A stretch of DNA of 64,000 nucleotides. It comes from Photobacterium sanctipauli. Lineage in GTDB: Bacteria > Pseudomonadota > Gammaproteobacteria > Enterobacterales > Vibrionaceae. The notes under the pieces are model-generated. The model was not told the DNA's origin. It saw nothing but the letters and a program-made list of their open reading frames with translations, and searched no databases. This document shows positions 1-8,496 of this stretch, piece after piece. The stretch spans positions 1 to 64,000 of the forward strand of contig NZ_PYMA01000017.1 in the NCBI RefSeq assembly GCF_003026495.1, in the 5' to 3' direction. A program made the translations under genes and the position numbers. Numbering within the stretch: the stretch's first letter is position 1; the number at the start of each line of letters is the position of its first letter.

Positions 1-168
1 GTAATGAATGAATTGACTGTGCCGAATCTTGCGATTCGATTTGGTCACTCAGTTTCATTGATAAATCTTTTGACTATCATTTCACGAGTGCCCACACAGA
101 TTGCATGGTCAAATTGTTAAAGAACAATCCGATACGTTGCTGGCTAAGTTGCCGTGCTCCGTGTCGGT
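1..168 (-). other. 5' leader of an rRNA operon (16S gene beyond left edge)
   Basis: Read on the minus strand this is a typical ribosomal RNA leader. It contains a boxA-like antitermination element (TGTTCTTTAACA, complement of 115-126) followed by AATCTGTGTGGGCACTCG, a string I know from enterobacterial and vibrio 16S leaders. The leader runs off the left edge, so the 16S gene should start a few dozen bases further left. No part of the 16S itself is visible. The boxA identification is secure; the distance to 16S is inferred from E. coli. Confidence 0.85.
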
Positions 169-176
169 GAGGTGGC

Positions 177-204
177 ATTATAGAGACTTCGATCACATTG
201 GCAA
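177..204 (-). promoter_or_regulatory. rRNA operon promoter
   Basis: On the minus strand -35 TTGCCA (199-204) and -10 TATAAT (177-182) are 16 bases apart. An A/T-rich stretch lies upstream (possible UP element) and a G/C-rich discriminator (GCCACC) lies between the -10 and the expected start near 170. This layout is that of strong, growth-rate controlled rrn promoters. Confidence 0.8.
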
Positions 205-297
205 TAGCTAAAATGAAATAATTTCACCAAAAACCACCAAGCGCTCAATTATCGAACAACACCACCCGCAACCGTATAAATAAGCAGCCAATTCATA

Positions 298-549
298 TCA
301 AGATTTATCTTGAGCATTCGCTTCTAGCCTTAATGTGAACCAAACAGCCCAAGCACCAATAGCAAATAAAACAAAAGGAATAGCCGCAACGGTATATTTC
401 ACCCAACCTTGATTGACCAACTCCTTGGCTAATAGCAAGTGACCCCCTATCAGCAACAAGGCGCAAAGAATGGCAACCATGATGAGTTTAGCGTCTGTGG
501 TGATCCCCCCGCTCTTAATCTGAGCAACTCTGCTGTTAGTTTCCGTCAT
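298..549 (-). CDS. small inner-membrane protein, unknown function
   Basis: An 83-residue protein with a charged N-terminus and two hydrophobic segments (about residues 22-42 and 52-72), so probably a two-pass inner-membrane protein. I do not recognise the family. A start five codons upstream (564) is possible, but only the ATG at 549 has a Shine-Dalgarno sequence (GGAG, seven bases upstream). It points toward the rRNA operon and has no obvious operon partner. No function can be assigned from the sequence. Confidence 0.6.
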   Translation of the reverse strand: MTETNSRVAQIKSGGITTDAKLIMVAILCALLLIGGHLLLAKELVNQGWVKYTVAAIPFVLFAIGAWAVWFTLRLEANAQDKS

Positions 550-642
550 ATCCAGCTCCGTCATTAACTAAAATAGGTATTCAGTAAATCATGCAGGATA
601 AAGCCGGGTGTAATACAGTTGGTAGAATAAAGGGATGAACAG

Positions 643-2091
643 TTATCGCTCACATCCCTTTTTTGCTCGGTGCAAAATATCACCAAGCTGCTTTAAAGCC
701 TTTCGCTTCTCATCATTCAATTCGAAACTCGCATTCAGCCTCATACAATGCTTAAACTGGCGACTGCTAGCAAACAGGGTGCCAGGAGCCACACTGATTC
801 GGTACTGACCCAAAAGTTGCTCTAATAACTTGGATGTATCAATTTCAATGGGCAAAGTCACCCATAAGAAATAGCCACCTTCCGGCATGGTGACCGTTGT
901 TCCAGCCGGGAAGTCATTTTGTATGGCTGTCATTGTGGCTGATACCCGCTTTTCCAGCACCCGCCGCAACTGCCTTAAATGGTTATCGTATCCCCCAGCT
1001 TTCACAAAAGCCGCTAGCGTTTGCTGATTCGGTACTGCCACAGACAAGGTTGACATGAACTGCAACTCTTCCACTTGCTTGCTAAAGCGCCCAGCCAATA
1101 CCCAGCCCACCCGAAACCCCGGAGCGAGGCATTTCGAGAACGAAGAACAATGAAGAACAAGTCCATGCTCGTCGATAGACTTAAATGAGGGCGGCTTATC
1201 ACTGCCGAAATACAGCTCGCTATATACGTCATCTTCAATGAGCGGTATTTGCTTTGCTGCTAGCAATTGATAGATAAGAGTGAGTTGCTCAATCGTCATC
1301 GTCGTTGCCGATGGGTTTTGAAACTTGCTCATAAACCAACAAGCTTTCACATCATGCTGCTCGACTATGTTTGCCAAGGCATCAATATCAACACCGCCCC
1401 CATCGCCTAGGGGCAGTTCAATCGCTTTGAGGTGAAAGCGTTCAATAGCCTGCAAGGCACCATAAAAGGCAGGGGATTCAATAACGACAGTGTCGCCCGG
1501 CTGAGTCACAGCCGCCAAGCTCACCCCCAATGCTTCCGTGGCCCCCGTTGTGATCACGATATCATCGGCACTGACACTTAGCCCCTCGTTGGCATAACGC
1601 TGGGCTATCACCCGCCTTAACTCTAAACACCCCGGAGGGAGATCGGTAACCCCACTATTTAGAGGCATCGATTTAATGACACGGCTAAGACGCCGGCCCA
1701 GTTCATCAACAGGAAACAATACGGGATCGGGAAATGCCGATCCGAACGGGATAACGTCGGGCTGCTTAATCGCTTTCAACACATCAAAAACATGGCGATT
1801 AATTGAAATTGCTTGGTTCGAAACTTGGGGCAGACCTGATGCCGAGGATGGTTCAAGCTGATTGAAATGCGCAGCCACATAATAGCCGCTTTGCGGTTTG
1901 GCATAAATCCAGCCTTCAACTTCTAATAGCTCATAAGCCTTTGTCACCGTTGCCGGACTGACTTTGGCCAAACGGCTCATCTTCCGTATCGACGGTACCC
2001 GCTCACCAGGCAACCACACTTTTTGCCGAATTTGATATTTAACCCGCTCAATAACATCCGAATAGCGGTTAGGAATACTTGCTTGTGACAC
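643..2091 (-). CDS. MocR-type regulator (GntR HTH fused to aminotransferase-like domain)
   Basis: 482 residues. The N-terminal 75 or so form a GntR-type winged helix (PGERVPSIR, SPATVTKAY). The rest is a fold-type I PLP-dependent aminotransferase domain with TTGATEAL and SSFSK; the Lys near residue 320 should hold pyridoxal phosphate. This is the MocR layout; overall it resembles E. coli YdcR more than PdxR. Such proteins are usually transcription factors responding to PLP or an amino-acid adduct. The start is GTG with a GGGA-type ribosome site. No vitamin B6 gene is adjacent, so the target is unknown. Confidence 0.85.
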   Translation of the reverse strand: MSQASIPNRYSDVIERVKYQIRQKVWLPGERVPSIRKMSRLAKVSPATVTKAYELLEVEGWIYAKPQSGYYVAAHFNQLEPSSASGLPQVSNQAISINRHVFDVLKAIKQPDVIPFGSAFPDPVLFPVDELGRRLSRVIKSMPLNSGVTDLPPGCLELRRVIAQRYANEGLSVSADDIVITTGATEALGVSLAAVTQPGDTVVIESPAFYGALQAIERFHLKAIELPLGDGGGVDIDALANIVEQHDVKACWFMSKFQNPSATTMTIEQLTLIYQLLAAKQIPLIEDDVYSELYFGSDKPPSFKSIDEHGLVLHCSSFSKCLAPGFRVGWVLAGRFSKQVEELQFMSTLSVAVPNQQTLAAFVKAGGYDNHLRQLRRVLEKRVSATMTAIQNDFPAGTTVTMPEGGYFLWVTLPIEIDTSKLLEQLLGQYRISVAPGTLFASSRQFKHCMRLNASFELNDEKRKALKQLGDILHRAKKGCER

Positions 2092-2247
2092 ACTTTGTTC
2101 CCAATCATGCCGAAGACTAAAACATGATATATCGAAGTGTTGGCTTAAGCATGATTTTAGGGCGCTTTTCGATCCTAGCTAACATTTAGCTATAACGGCT
2201 CAATCAAAGACAGGATACAAGCAAGAAGAGAATAAACCCGCAGATAC

Positions 2248-2281
2248 AACAAAGCCCCAATCTTTCGATTGGGGCTTTGTT
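2248..2281 (-). terminator. terminator after first tRNA-Leu
   Basis: Perfect 15-bp stem (2248-2262 with 2267-2281) around a TTTC loop (GAAA on the minus strand), ending in a U-rich GCUUUGUUGU arm. It lies seven bases past the tRNA 3' end on the minus strand. Confidence 0.75.
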
Positions 2282-2287
2282 TGAAAA

Positions 2288-2372
2288 TGGTGCCCGAGGA
2301 CGGACTTGAACCGTCACTCCCGAAGGAAACGGATTTTGAATCCGTCGTGTATACCAATTTCACCACTCGGGC
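2288..2372 (-). tRNA. tRNA-Leu (anticodon CAA), copy 1
   Basis: 85-nt gene including encoded CCA. The acceptor stem is GCCCGAG/CTCGGGC; the anticodon stem-loop is ACGGA-TTCAAAA-TCCGT, giving anticodon CAA. A long variable arm (TTCCTTCGGGA-type), the class II hallmark of leucine tRNAs, and a normal T-arm are present. It has its own promoter and terminator and differs in body sequence from the second copy. Confidence 0.92.
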
Positions 2373-2383
2373 TGATGTCGGTC

Positions 2384-2411
2384 ATTATACGGATACGAGG
2401 TTGATACACAA
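2384..2411 (-). promoter_or_regulatory. promoter of first tRNA-Leu
   Basis: On the minus strand TTGTGT (2406-2411), a 16-base spacer and TATAAT (2384-2389). The expected start falls about five bases before the mature tRNA 5' end. Confidence 0.65.
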
Positions 2412-2520
2412 CTACTTTTCTAGATAAAAAAGTAAAAAAGCCAACAATCGAGCAGCTTTCAAGCAATATGGGCAATGTAAGAGCAACCCTGGCTCCAACT
2501 GGTGATTTTCCTCATCTAGA

Positions 2521-2558
2521 AACAACAAAGCCCCGACTTTCGTCGAGGCTTTGTTGTT
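2521..2558 (-). terminator. terminator after second tRNA-Leu
   Basis: Stem 2521-2537 with 2542-2558 around a TTTC loop. The only irregular pair is a G-U wobble in minus-strand RNA but a C-A mismatch in plus-strand RNA, which fits minus-strand use. It shares the AACAAAGCC arm with the terminator of the first tRNA-Leu. Confidence 0.75.
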
Positions 2559-2563
2559 GAAAT

Positions 2564-2650
2564 TGGTGCCCGGGGCCGGACTTGAACCGGCACAGTGTCA
2601 CCACCGGCGGATTTTGAATCCGCTGCGTCTACCAATTTCGCCACCCGGGC
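2564..2650 (-). tRNA. tRNA-Leu (anticodon CAA), copy 2
   Basis: 87-nt gene with encoded CCA. The acceptor stem is GCCCGGG; the anticodon stem-loop GCGGA-TTCAAAA-TCCGC gives CAA. The long variable arm contains GGTGGTGACACT. It reads the same codon (UUG) as the neighbouring copy, but acceptor, anticodon-stem and variable-arm bases differ, so the pair is not a recent exact duplication. Confidence 0.92.
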
Positions 2651-2659
2651 AGACTTTTT

Positions 2660-2687
2660 ATTCTACGTATCTATTCCTCCAACGCAA
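2660..2687 (-). promoter_or_regulatory. promoter of second tRNA-Leu
   Basis: Minus strand: TTGCGT (2682-2687), 16-base spacer, TAGAAT (2660-2665), about ten bases before the tRNA 5' end. Confidence 0.6.
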
Positions 2688-2780
2688 TAGAAAGAAATGG
2701 AATAAATACAGTTTTTGAATCGTTTGCTTTAGTTTTGACCAATCAAGGATGAAAATCGCAGACTCGAGAACAAATAAGGC

Positions 2781-3122
2781 TTAACGCTTTAGTCCCGCCC
2801 ACAATAAACTGGGTAATATTTTCAACCAATAGCGTTTGTTGTTGAATGAAAAGCGCAGGGGAAATAGGCCGCATAGCCAACCTTGGCGGGGCTTAACCAC
2901 TATAGAGGCCAATGAGCTAACCGCAAAAGTAAACTCTAAATCAGAGAACGGCCGAAGGGATATTAAAGAAGAAGGCAAGGGTAATTGGCGGTACAAGTGC
3001 CAAAACTGCCAAAGCATGGTGGCCTGGGATAACTCAACCACGAAATGTCGCCCGCGAGCGGACACGTGGGCGACTTGGCCGCCCACCTCAACTGTCAGCT
3101 CACCGCGACAATCCACCATCAC
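2781..3122 (-). CDS. hypothetical protein coupled to the upstream small gene
   Basis: 113 residues, start GTG at 3122 (or ATG at 3119). Its start overlaps the TAG stop of the upstream gene by one base, which suggests translational coupling. It has a short polar N-terminal half and a hydrophobic, basic C-terminal half. No recognised domain. A plus-strand open frame over the same bases is less likely, because it lacks a good ribosome site and a matching neighbour. Existence is likely but not certain. Confidence 0.55.
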   Translation of the reverse strand: MMVDCRGELTVEVGGQVAHVSARGRHFVVELSQATMLWQFWHLYRQLPLPSSLISLRPFSDLEFTFAVSSLASIVVKPRQGWLCGLFPLRFSFNNKRYWLKILPSLLWAGLKR

Positions 3123-3325
3123 TAATCAAGGTTCCGGCCACGGATACTGATTGAGCCGTTAATTTTCCATACTGAGTGATCAGGCTTATCGCCCGCAGAG
3201 CTGGGAACACTAATCTCTACATGGTCGAGTTCATAAGTTAGCTCAGCATGGCGCTCGGTTAACTTATCGTATAGTGCACCGGCTAGTTCAGGCCAATTGG
3301 TGGTGTTATCGTTACTTTCTGCCAT
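3122..3325 (-). CDS. small conserved-type hypothetical protein
   Basis: 67-residue acidic protein with a strong ribosome site (AGGAGAGAG) seven bases before the ATG. It has no signal peptide or membrane segment; predicted soluble. The pattern WPELA-ALYDKLTxR followed by ExTYELDHVEISVPS resembles small uncharacterised Vibrionaceae proteins I have seen, without known function. It forms a two-gene unit with the gene downstream. Confidence 0.7.
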   Translation of the reverse strand: MAESNDNTTNWPELAGALYDKLTERHAELTYELDHVEISVPSSAGDKPDHSVWKINGSISIRGRNLD

Positions 3326-3500
3326 GACTCTCTCCTGCTAATAACACGTCTGGTTATACATACTGGGTTAGAGGCTACGTTAAACATAGCCGCATCGCTT
3401 CGTATTGCACATCCCACTTTCAAGATAAAGGCAATTCACCGTTGGGTTGTTAGTTGCTACACTGCTTGCGCATTTTGACAAACAACGCATTGGGTAAACC

Positions 3501-3995
3501 GTGAACAAGAAAAAACAACAGGACGTTAAAACACAGAAGCAGTATCCGAGCCTATTTCGTCGCCTTGCAGCCTGGCTATATGACGGACTGGTCGTCGCGG
3601 CCGTGCTAATGCTGGCAGGCGGTGTCGCAATGGGGATTGCCGCCATACTAATGAGTATTGGTGCCATCGATATCACGGGCTATGAAGATGTCAGTGCCTA
3701 CATGACCCAACATCCCGTTGCTGGACCAATTTATACGGGCTACCTCGCCTTTGTGATCATCGGCTTCTTTGCTTATTTTTGGTGCAAAGCAGGTCAGACA
3801 TTGGGGATGCGTGCTTGGAAGTTACGTATTCAAAATAAAGACGGCTCGAACATCCGCTTCACCCAAGCCATTATCCGCCTTTGTACTTCGGCATTTGGCC
3901 TAGGGAACCTCATTGCTCCTTTCAGCCATACCAAGCAGTCATTCCAGGACATTATGGCCGAATGTGAAATGGTGCAGCTAGCTAAGGTTACCTAG
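3501..3995 (+). CDS. RDD family membrane protein
   Basis: 164 residues with the RDD-family opening FRRLAAWLYDG (about residues 21-31), a first hydrophobic pair at about 30-55, another at about 76-96, and the family C-terminal LGMRAWKLRI region. RDD proteins are integral membrane proteins of mostly unknown role; some have been linked to ion transport. The start is GTG, since the first in-frame ATG lies inside the first membrane segment. It is convergent with lptG, the usual vibrio arrangement. Confidence 0.85.
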   Translation: MNKKKQQDVKTQKQYPSLFRRLAAWLYDGLVVAAVLMLAGGVAMGIAAILMSIGAIDITGYEDVSAYMTQHPVAGPIYTGYLAFVIIGFFAYFWCKAGQTLGMRAWKLRIQNKDGSNIRFTQAIIRLCTSAFGLGNLIAPFSHTKQSFQDIMAECEMVQLAKVT

Positions 3996-4049
3996 TCCAG
4001 AACCTAGCCTAACGACTTGAGCGCTAAACCAGCCAAAGCAACGAGCAAT

Positions 4050-4077
4050 AAAAAAGGAGTCTTTCGACTCCTTTTTT
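4050..4077. terminator. bidirectional terminator between RDD gene and lptG
   Basis: AAAAAAGGAGTC, TTTC loop, GACTCCTTTTTT: a perfect 12-bp stem with A and T runs on both sides, serving both convergent genes. Confidence 0.9.
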
Positions 4078-4091
4078 GTACGTTATTTTGG

Positions 4092-5162
4092 CTATAGCTT
4101 ACGCCTTAGCAGATAGATAGTGATCATCAAGAACACCATACTCGGCCCCAGCGCCCCTATTATTGGATGCAGGCGGTAGACGATACTCATCGGGCCGAAC
4201 ACTTCATTGGATATATAGAAAGCGAAACCAAAGATCACCCCGGACAACACCCTCGCTCCCATCGTCACCGAACGCAGCGGGCCAAATACGAACGAGAGCG
4301 CGAGCAGCATCATTACCGCAATCGAGATAGGCTGAAGCGCCTTACGCCAAAAAGCCAGCTCATAACGGGAGGCATCTTGCTTCGAGTCTTTCAGGTAGGT
4401 CACGTAATCGTACACACCTGACAATGCGAGCTCTTCCGGCTTCACCGTCACCACCGCCAACTTGTCGGGCGACAATGTGGTCTGCCACGGCCTTTGGGCA
4501 AACTTCTCGTTGGTTTGCTGCGACTCGCCAATCGCGGTGACGGTCACATCTTGCAGCAGCCAACCTTGTTGATCATCATGTACGGCAGACTCAGCGAAAG
4601 TAGATTGGGTCAGGTTTTCCTGATCATCGAAGGTCCAGATATTGATCGCGTACAGCTCTTTTTGCTCATGCACCCGACCGATATAAATGAAGTCGTTATT
4701 ATCTTTTGCCCAAACGCCCCGTTGCACCGACAGCATACTACCACCGGACGTCCACAACGCACGCAACTCACGCGCAGCCTTCTGCGCCTCTGGCGCCCCC
4801 CACTGACCCAGCAAGGTGATCAGCAACATCAAAGGCACGGCGGTCTTCAATACCGACAAACCTATATCGAGCTTTGAAAATCCGGCAGCCTGCATGACCA
4901 CCAGCTCAGAGCTAGAAGCCAGCATACCCAAGCCAATCAAGGCGCCGAGCAGCACCGCCATCGGGAAGAACATTTCGATATCGCGCGGCACACTGAGCAG
5001 CACATAAATGAGGGCCTTCCATAAATCGTAAGTACCATCACCCACTTTTCGCAGCTGCTCTACATACTTAATGATTGCCGATAAGCCGACAAGGGTAGAT
5101 AGCGTCAGCGCCGACGTCGAAACAATCGTTCGGCCAATGTATAAATCCAGAATCTTAAACAT
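4092..5162 (-). CDS. lptG: LPS export ABC transporter permease LptG
   Basis: 356 residues, YjgP/YjgQ family. Together with LptF it forms the inner-membrane channel of the LptB2FG complex, which extracts lipopolysaccharide and hands it to LptC/LptA. Three N-terminal membrane segments (about 12-32, 60-90, 100-120), a large periplasmic beta-jellyroll region, then three C-terminal segments. The start ATG shares one base with the lptF stop (TAATG), so the two are translationally coupled. Length matches E. coli LptG. Confidence 0.95.
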   Translation of the reverse strand: MFKILDLYIGRTIVSTSALTLSTLVGLSAIIKYVEQLRKVGDGTYDLWKALIYVLLSVPRDIEMFFPMAVLLGALIGLGMLASSSELVVMQAAGFSKLDIGLSVLKTAVPLMLLITLLGQWGAPEAQKAARELRALWTSGGSMLSVQRGVWAKDNNDFIYIGRVHEQKELYAINIWTFDDQENLTQSTFAESAVHDDQQGWLLQDVTVTAIGESQQTNEKFAQRPWQTTLSPDKLAVVTVKPEELALSGVYDYVTYLKDSKQDASRYELAFWRKALQPISIAVMMLLALSFVFGPLRSVTMGARVLSGVIFGFAFYISNEVFGPMSIVYRLHPIIGALGPSMVFLMITIYLLRRKL

Positions 5163-6262
5163 TAGCCACGTCTCCGAAACTTATCTCTCATTACCCTTAG
5201 CGGTAAGGTATCCCAGGTATTTAATGCAATGGCGATGAGCAACATCACCACATTGATCGCCCACATGCCAATCGCGGCAGGCAAGGCACCATCTTCAATC
5301 GCTGACTTCGAGGCACTGATCGCCAAGAAATAAGTCAGGTAAATCAGCACCGCCGGCACCAATTTGGCAAAGCGTCCCTGACGCGGGTTTACCGCCGAAA
5401 GCGGTACCACGACCATGGTCAATAATGGAATACACAATACCAACGACATTCGCCACTGGAATTCAGCCTTCGCGGCCAGCTCCGGCCGCTGCATCAGCTC
5501 CAGGGTCGGCAACGCATCCCAATCACGGTTCTTCTCGCGAATAGAGCGCTGGCCAATCAATGCCTGATAGTCATCAAAATCGGTAATCGAGTAATCAAGA
5601 CGGGTCGGGATCCCCTCGTAGCGGGTGCCTTCTTTCAAGTCGAGGATTTGGCGACCGTCCGGCAGCTCGCTAACGTAACCGCGATCCGACACCATCACAC
5701 TCGGGCGCAGGGTGTCTTTTGAAGACAACTGGGCAACAAACACTTTATGCAGGCGCGAACCGCTCTCGGTGATATCATCGACAAATACCACGGCATTGCC
5801 ATCCGGCGAGCCTTGGAACTGCCCTTTCACCAACAGATCGAGCCCGGAGTCAGCCTCGACCCGCTCCATCACCTGGGTTTCTTTCTCTACGGTCCAAGGC
5901 GCGAGCCACAGGGCATTAAAGGCCGCAACACTACCGGTAATAATGGCCAGCCACAGCGCAGCCTGCACCAAAAACTTATTGCCGATCCCGGTTGCGTTCA
6001 TTACCGTGATTTCACTTTCGGCATACAAACGGCCAAAAGTCAGCAAAATGCCGATGTATAAACTCAGCGGCAGCATTAGCAGTGCCATCGACGGCATGTA
6101 CAGTCCCATCAGGGTGATAATCAAATCACTCGGGATAGAACCCTCGGTGGCAGACGCCAGAATGCGAATAAACTTTTGACTGATAAAGACAAGAAAAAGG
6201 ACAAAAAGCACAGCAAATTGGCTCTTTAATGTCTCACGCGTCAAATACCTAACAATAATCAC
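5162..6262 (-). CDS. lptF: LPS export ABC transporter permease LptF
   Basis: 366 residues, starting GTG with the family opening IIVRYLTRETLKSQ. Conserved coupling-helix region ESEITVMNATG (about residues 79-89) and VVPLSAVNPRQGR near 285 are as in E. coli LptF. It forms a heterodimer with LptG and works with the ATPase LptB in lipopolysaccharide export. It is divergent from pepA across a 194-bp region carrying direct repeats. Confidence 0.95.
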   Translation of the reverse strand: MIIVRYLTRETLKSQFAVLFVLFLVFISQKFIRILASATEGSIPSDLIITLMGLYMPSMALLMLPLSLYIGILLTFGRLYAESEITVMNATGIGNKFLVQAALWLAIITGSVAAFNALWLAPWTVEKETQVMERVEADSGLDLLVKGQFQGSPDGNAVVFVDDITESGSRLHKVFVAQLSSKDTLRPSVMVSDRGYVSELPDGRQILDLKEGTRYEGIPTRLDYSITDFDDYQALIGQRSIREKNRDWDALPTLELMQRPELAAKAEFQWRMSLVLCIPLLTMVVVPLSAVNPRQGRFAKLVPAVLIYLTYFLAISASKSAIEDGALPAAIGMWAINVVMLLIAIALNTWDTLPLRVMRDKFRRRG

Positions 6263-6313
6263 GCTTTAATTACCCATAGAAAACTTGTTTTTTTACCGGA
6301 ATCACTATAATTT

Positions 6314-6363
6314 TTCGGTTAATTAGTTATTTTTTAATCTTTCGGTTAATTGTTAACCTGCAC
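6314..6363. repeat. direct repeat in the lptF-pepA intergenic region
   Basis: The string TTTCGGTTAATT occurs twice about 30-35 bases apart, each followed by a GTTA. They sit between the divergent lptF and pepA starts and could be a regulator site. I recognise no specific regulator. A possible pepA promoter (TTGTTA, 16 bases, TATACC) begins at the end of the second copy. Confidence 0.4.
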
Positions 6364-6456
6364 TTTAATCCTATACCGAATCTGCGGTCCAGCAAGTAAG
6401 TGCGGTATTATCTAACATTTAACTTTAATTGTCTTTATTAGGATGTAGGAGTACGC

Positions 6457-7965
6457 ATGGAGTTCAGTGTAAAAAGTGGTAGCCCCGAGAAACAGCGCAG
6501 TGCCTGTATCGTCGTTGGCGTCTTTGAACCACGTCGCCTCTCTCCAATCGCCGAACAGCTCGACAAGATCAGTGATGGCTATATCAGCTCACTGCTTCGC
6601 CGTGGCGATTTAGAAGGTAAACCGGGCCAAATGCTGCTGCTTCACCATGTACCAAACGTATTATCAGAGCGTGTATTACTGGTTGGTTGTGGTAAAGAGC
6701 GCGAACTTGATGAACGCCAGTACAAGCAAATCATCAAGAAAACCATCAGCACCCTTAACGAAACGGGCTCAATGGAAGCCGTCTGCTTCTTGACCGAGCT
6801 ACACGTTAAAGGCCGCGATACATACTGGAAGGTTCGCCAAGCGGTAGAAACCACCAAAGACAGCCTGTATACCTTTGATCAGTTTAAGAGTAGCAAGCCT
6901 GAGACTCGTCGCCCACTACGCAAGCTGGTATTCAACGTACCAACCCGTCGTGAGCTGTCGTTGGGTGAGCGAGCAATTTCCCATGGTCTGGCTGTCGCAT
7001 CGGGTGTAAGAGCCGGTAAAGATCTGGGCAACATGCCACCAAACGTGGCTAACCCAGCTTACTTGGCATCGCAGGCCCGTCGCCTAGCCGATGACTTTGA
7101 TACCGTCAGCACCAAGATCATTGGTGAGCAGGAAATGAAAGAGCTGGGCATGACCTCTTACCTAGCGGTAGGCCAAGGCTCAAAAAACGAAGCCATGATG
7201 TCGGTCATCGAATACAAGGGCAACCCGGACTCTGACGCGAAGCCAATTGTCTTGATCGGCAAAGGCTTAACGTTTGACTCTGGCGGTATTTCCATCAAGC
7301 CATCTGCCCAGATGGATGAAATGAAATACGACATGTGCGGCGCGGCAACCGTGTTCGGTGCGATGAAGTCGCTAGCGAAACTGAACTTGCCGATTAACGT
7401 CGTGGGTATTTTGGCCGGCTGTGAAAACATGCCGGGTGGCGGTGCATACCGTCCGGGCGACATCCTGACCACCATGTCGGGCCAAACTGTCGAAGTCCTC
7501 AACACCGACGCCGAAGGCCGCTTGGTATTGTGCGACGCGCTTACCTATGTTGAGCGCTTCGAGCCGGAGTGCGTTGTCGACGTGGCGACCTTGACCGGTG
7601 CTTGCGTCGTGGCACTTGGCAACCACATCAGTGGCTTGATTTCGAACCACAACCCGCTAGCACACGAGCTGATCAACGCCTCCGAACAGGCGGGCGACCG
7701 TGCATGGCGCTTACCAATGAGCGACGAGTACCAAGAGCAGCTGGCCAGCCCGTTCGCTGATATGGCGAACCTAGGCTCTCCGGGTGCCGGGACGATTACG
7801 GCAGGTTGCTTCCTGTCGCGCTTTGCCAAGAAATACAACTGGGCGCACCTGGATATCGCAGGTACAGCTTGGGTTGGCGGCAAGGCGAAAGGCGCAACGG
7901 GTCGCCCTGTCCCACTTCTAGTCCAATTCCTCCTCAACCGAGCTGGCCTAGAGAACGTCGAGTAA
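6457..7965 (+). CDS. pepA: leucyl aminopeptidase PepA
   Basis: 502-residue cytosolic M17 metallo-aminopeptidase; E. coli PepA is 503. The N-terminal macro-like domain (to about 170) is followed by the catalytic domain with [15 protein letters not shown] and the signature NTDAEGRL (near residue 349), which supply the two-zinc site. The family removes N-terminal residues and digests dipeptides. In E. coli PepA also binds DNA (carAB control, cer recombination). Ribosome site GGAG upstream of ATG. First of the pepA-holC-valS group. Confidence 0.96.
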   Translation: MEFSVKSGSPEKQRSACIVVGVFEPRRLSPIAEQLDKISDGYISSLLRRGDLEGKPGQMLLLHHVPNVLSERVLLVGCGKERELDERQYKQIIKKTISTLNETGSMEAVCFLTELHVKGRDTYWKVRQAVETTKDSLYTFDQFKSSKPETRRPLRKLVFNVPTRRELSLGERAISHGLAVASGVRAGKDLGNMPPNVANPAYLASQARRLADDFDTVSTKIIGEQEMKELGMTSYLAVGQGSKNEAMMSVIEYKGNPDSDAKPIVLIGKGLTFDSGGISIKPSAQMDEMKYDMCGAATVFGAMKSLAKLNLPINVVGILAGCENMPGGGAYRPGDILTTMSGQTVEVLNTDAEGRLVLCDALTYVERFEPECVVDVATLTGACVVALGNHISGLISNHNPLAHELINASEQAGDRAWRLPMSDEYQEQLASPFADMANLGSPGAGTITAGCFLSRFAKKYNWAHLDIAGTAWVGGKAKGATGRPVPLLVQFLLNRAGLENVE

Positions 7966-7976
7966 GACACCAAAAT

Positions 7977-8002
7977 AGAGGGCCAAATGGCCCTCTTGTT
8001 TT
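7977..8002 (+). terminator. terminator after pepA
   Basis: AGAGGGCC, AAAT loop, GGCCCTCT followed by TGTTTT. It lies between pepA and holC and overlaps a spurious upstream ATG of holC (7987). Confidence 0.75.
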
Positions 8003-8016
8003 ATAGAGTAATACGA

Positions 8017-8469
8017 ATGACTCATGCTACCTTTTATATAATCGATGAAAAGCACCTTGCGGCCGATAGCGAGTATCAGCTGCACTTTGCTTGCCATCAA
8101 GCAGTCATGAGTTACAAGCAAGGCCACAAAGTCTATCTGCTGGCTGAAAGCAAAAACCAAGCAGAACAAATAGATGAGTATTTATGGCAGCAAGACCCTG
8201 ACAACTTTGTGCCGCATAATCTCATCGGGGAAGGCCCTCGCGGCGGCTCCCCTGTCGAGATTGGATGGCCGGGCCTCCGCCATAGCGGACGCCGCGGTGT
8301 GTTAATAAATTTGGCGCAAGATGCAGCAAATTTTGCCGTAACCTTCTCACAAGTGATAGACTTCGTCCCTTGCGACGAAAAACTCAAGCAGTTGGCGCGC
8401 GAACGCTATAAGGTGTATCGCCAAGCTGGGATCCAGCTTCAAACCGCCGCTGCCCCTGAGACGCCCTAA
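8017..8469 (+). CDS. holC: DNA polymerase III chi subunit HolC
   Basis: 150 residues. HolC binds HolD (psi) in the clamp loader and contacts SSB at the replication fork. The sequence has the family opening THATFYII, the central LxAESKNQAEQIDE-type helix and the conserved W/F-rich segments. I chose the ATG at 8017, since an in-frame ATG at 7987 lies inside the pepA terminator. Same order as in E. coli (pepA-holC-valS). Confidence 0.93.
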   Translation: MTHATFYIIDEKHLAADSEYQLHFACHQAVMSYKQGHKVYLLAESKNQAEQIDEYLWQQDPDNFVPHNLIGEGPRGGSPVEIGWPGLRHSGRRGVLINLAQDAANFAVTFSQVIDFVPCDEKLKQLARERYKVYRQAGIQLQTAAAPETP

Positions 8470-8496
8470 TTCCACATAGATCCTTCTAAGAGCGCT

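Noticed and set aside
2836-3150. Plus-strand 104-codon frame opposite the coupled hypothetical gene
   Set aside because: The minus-strand frame is coupled to an upstream gene with a strong ribosome site; the plus frame has no context.
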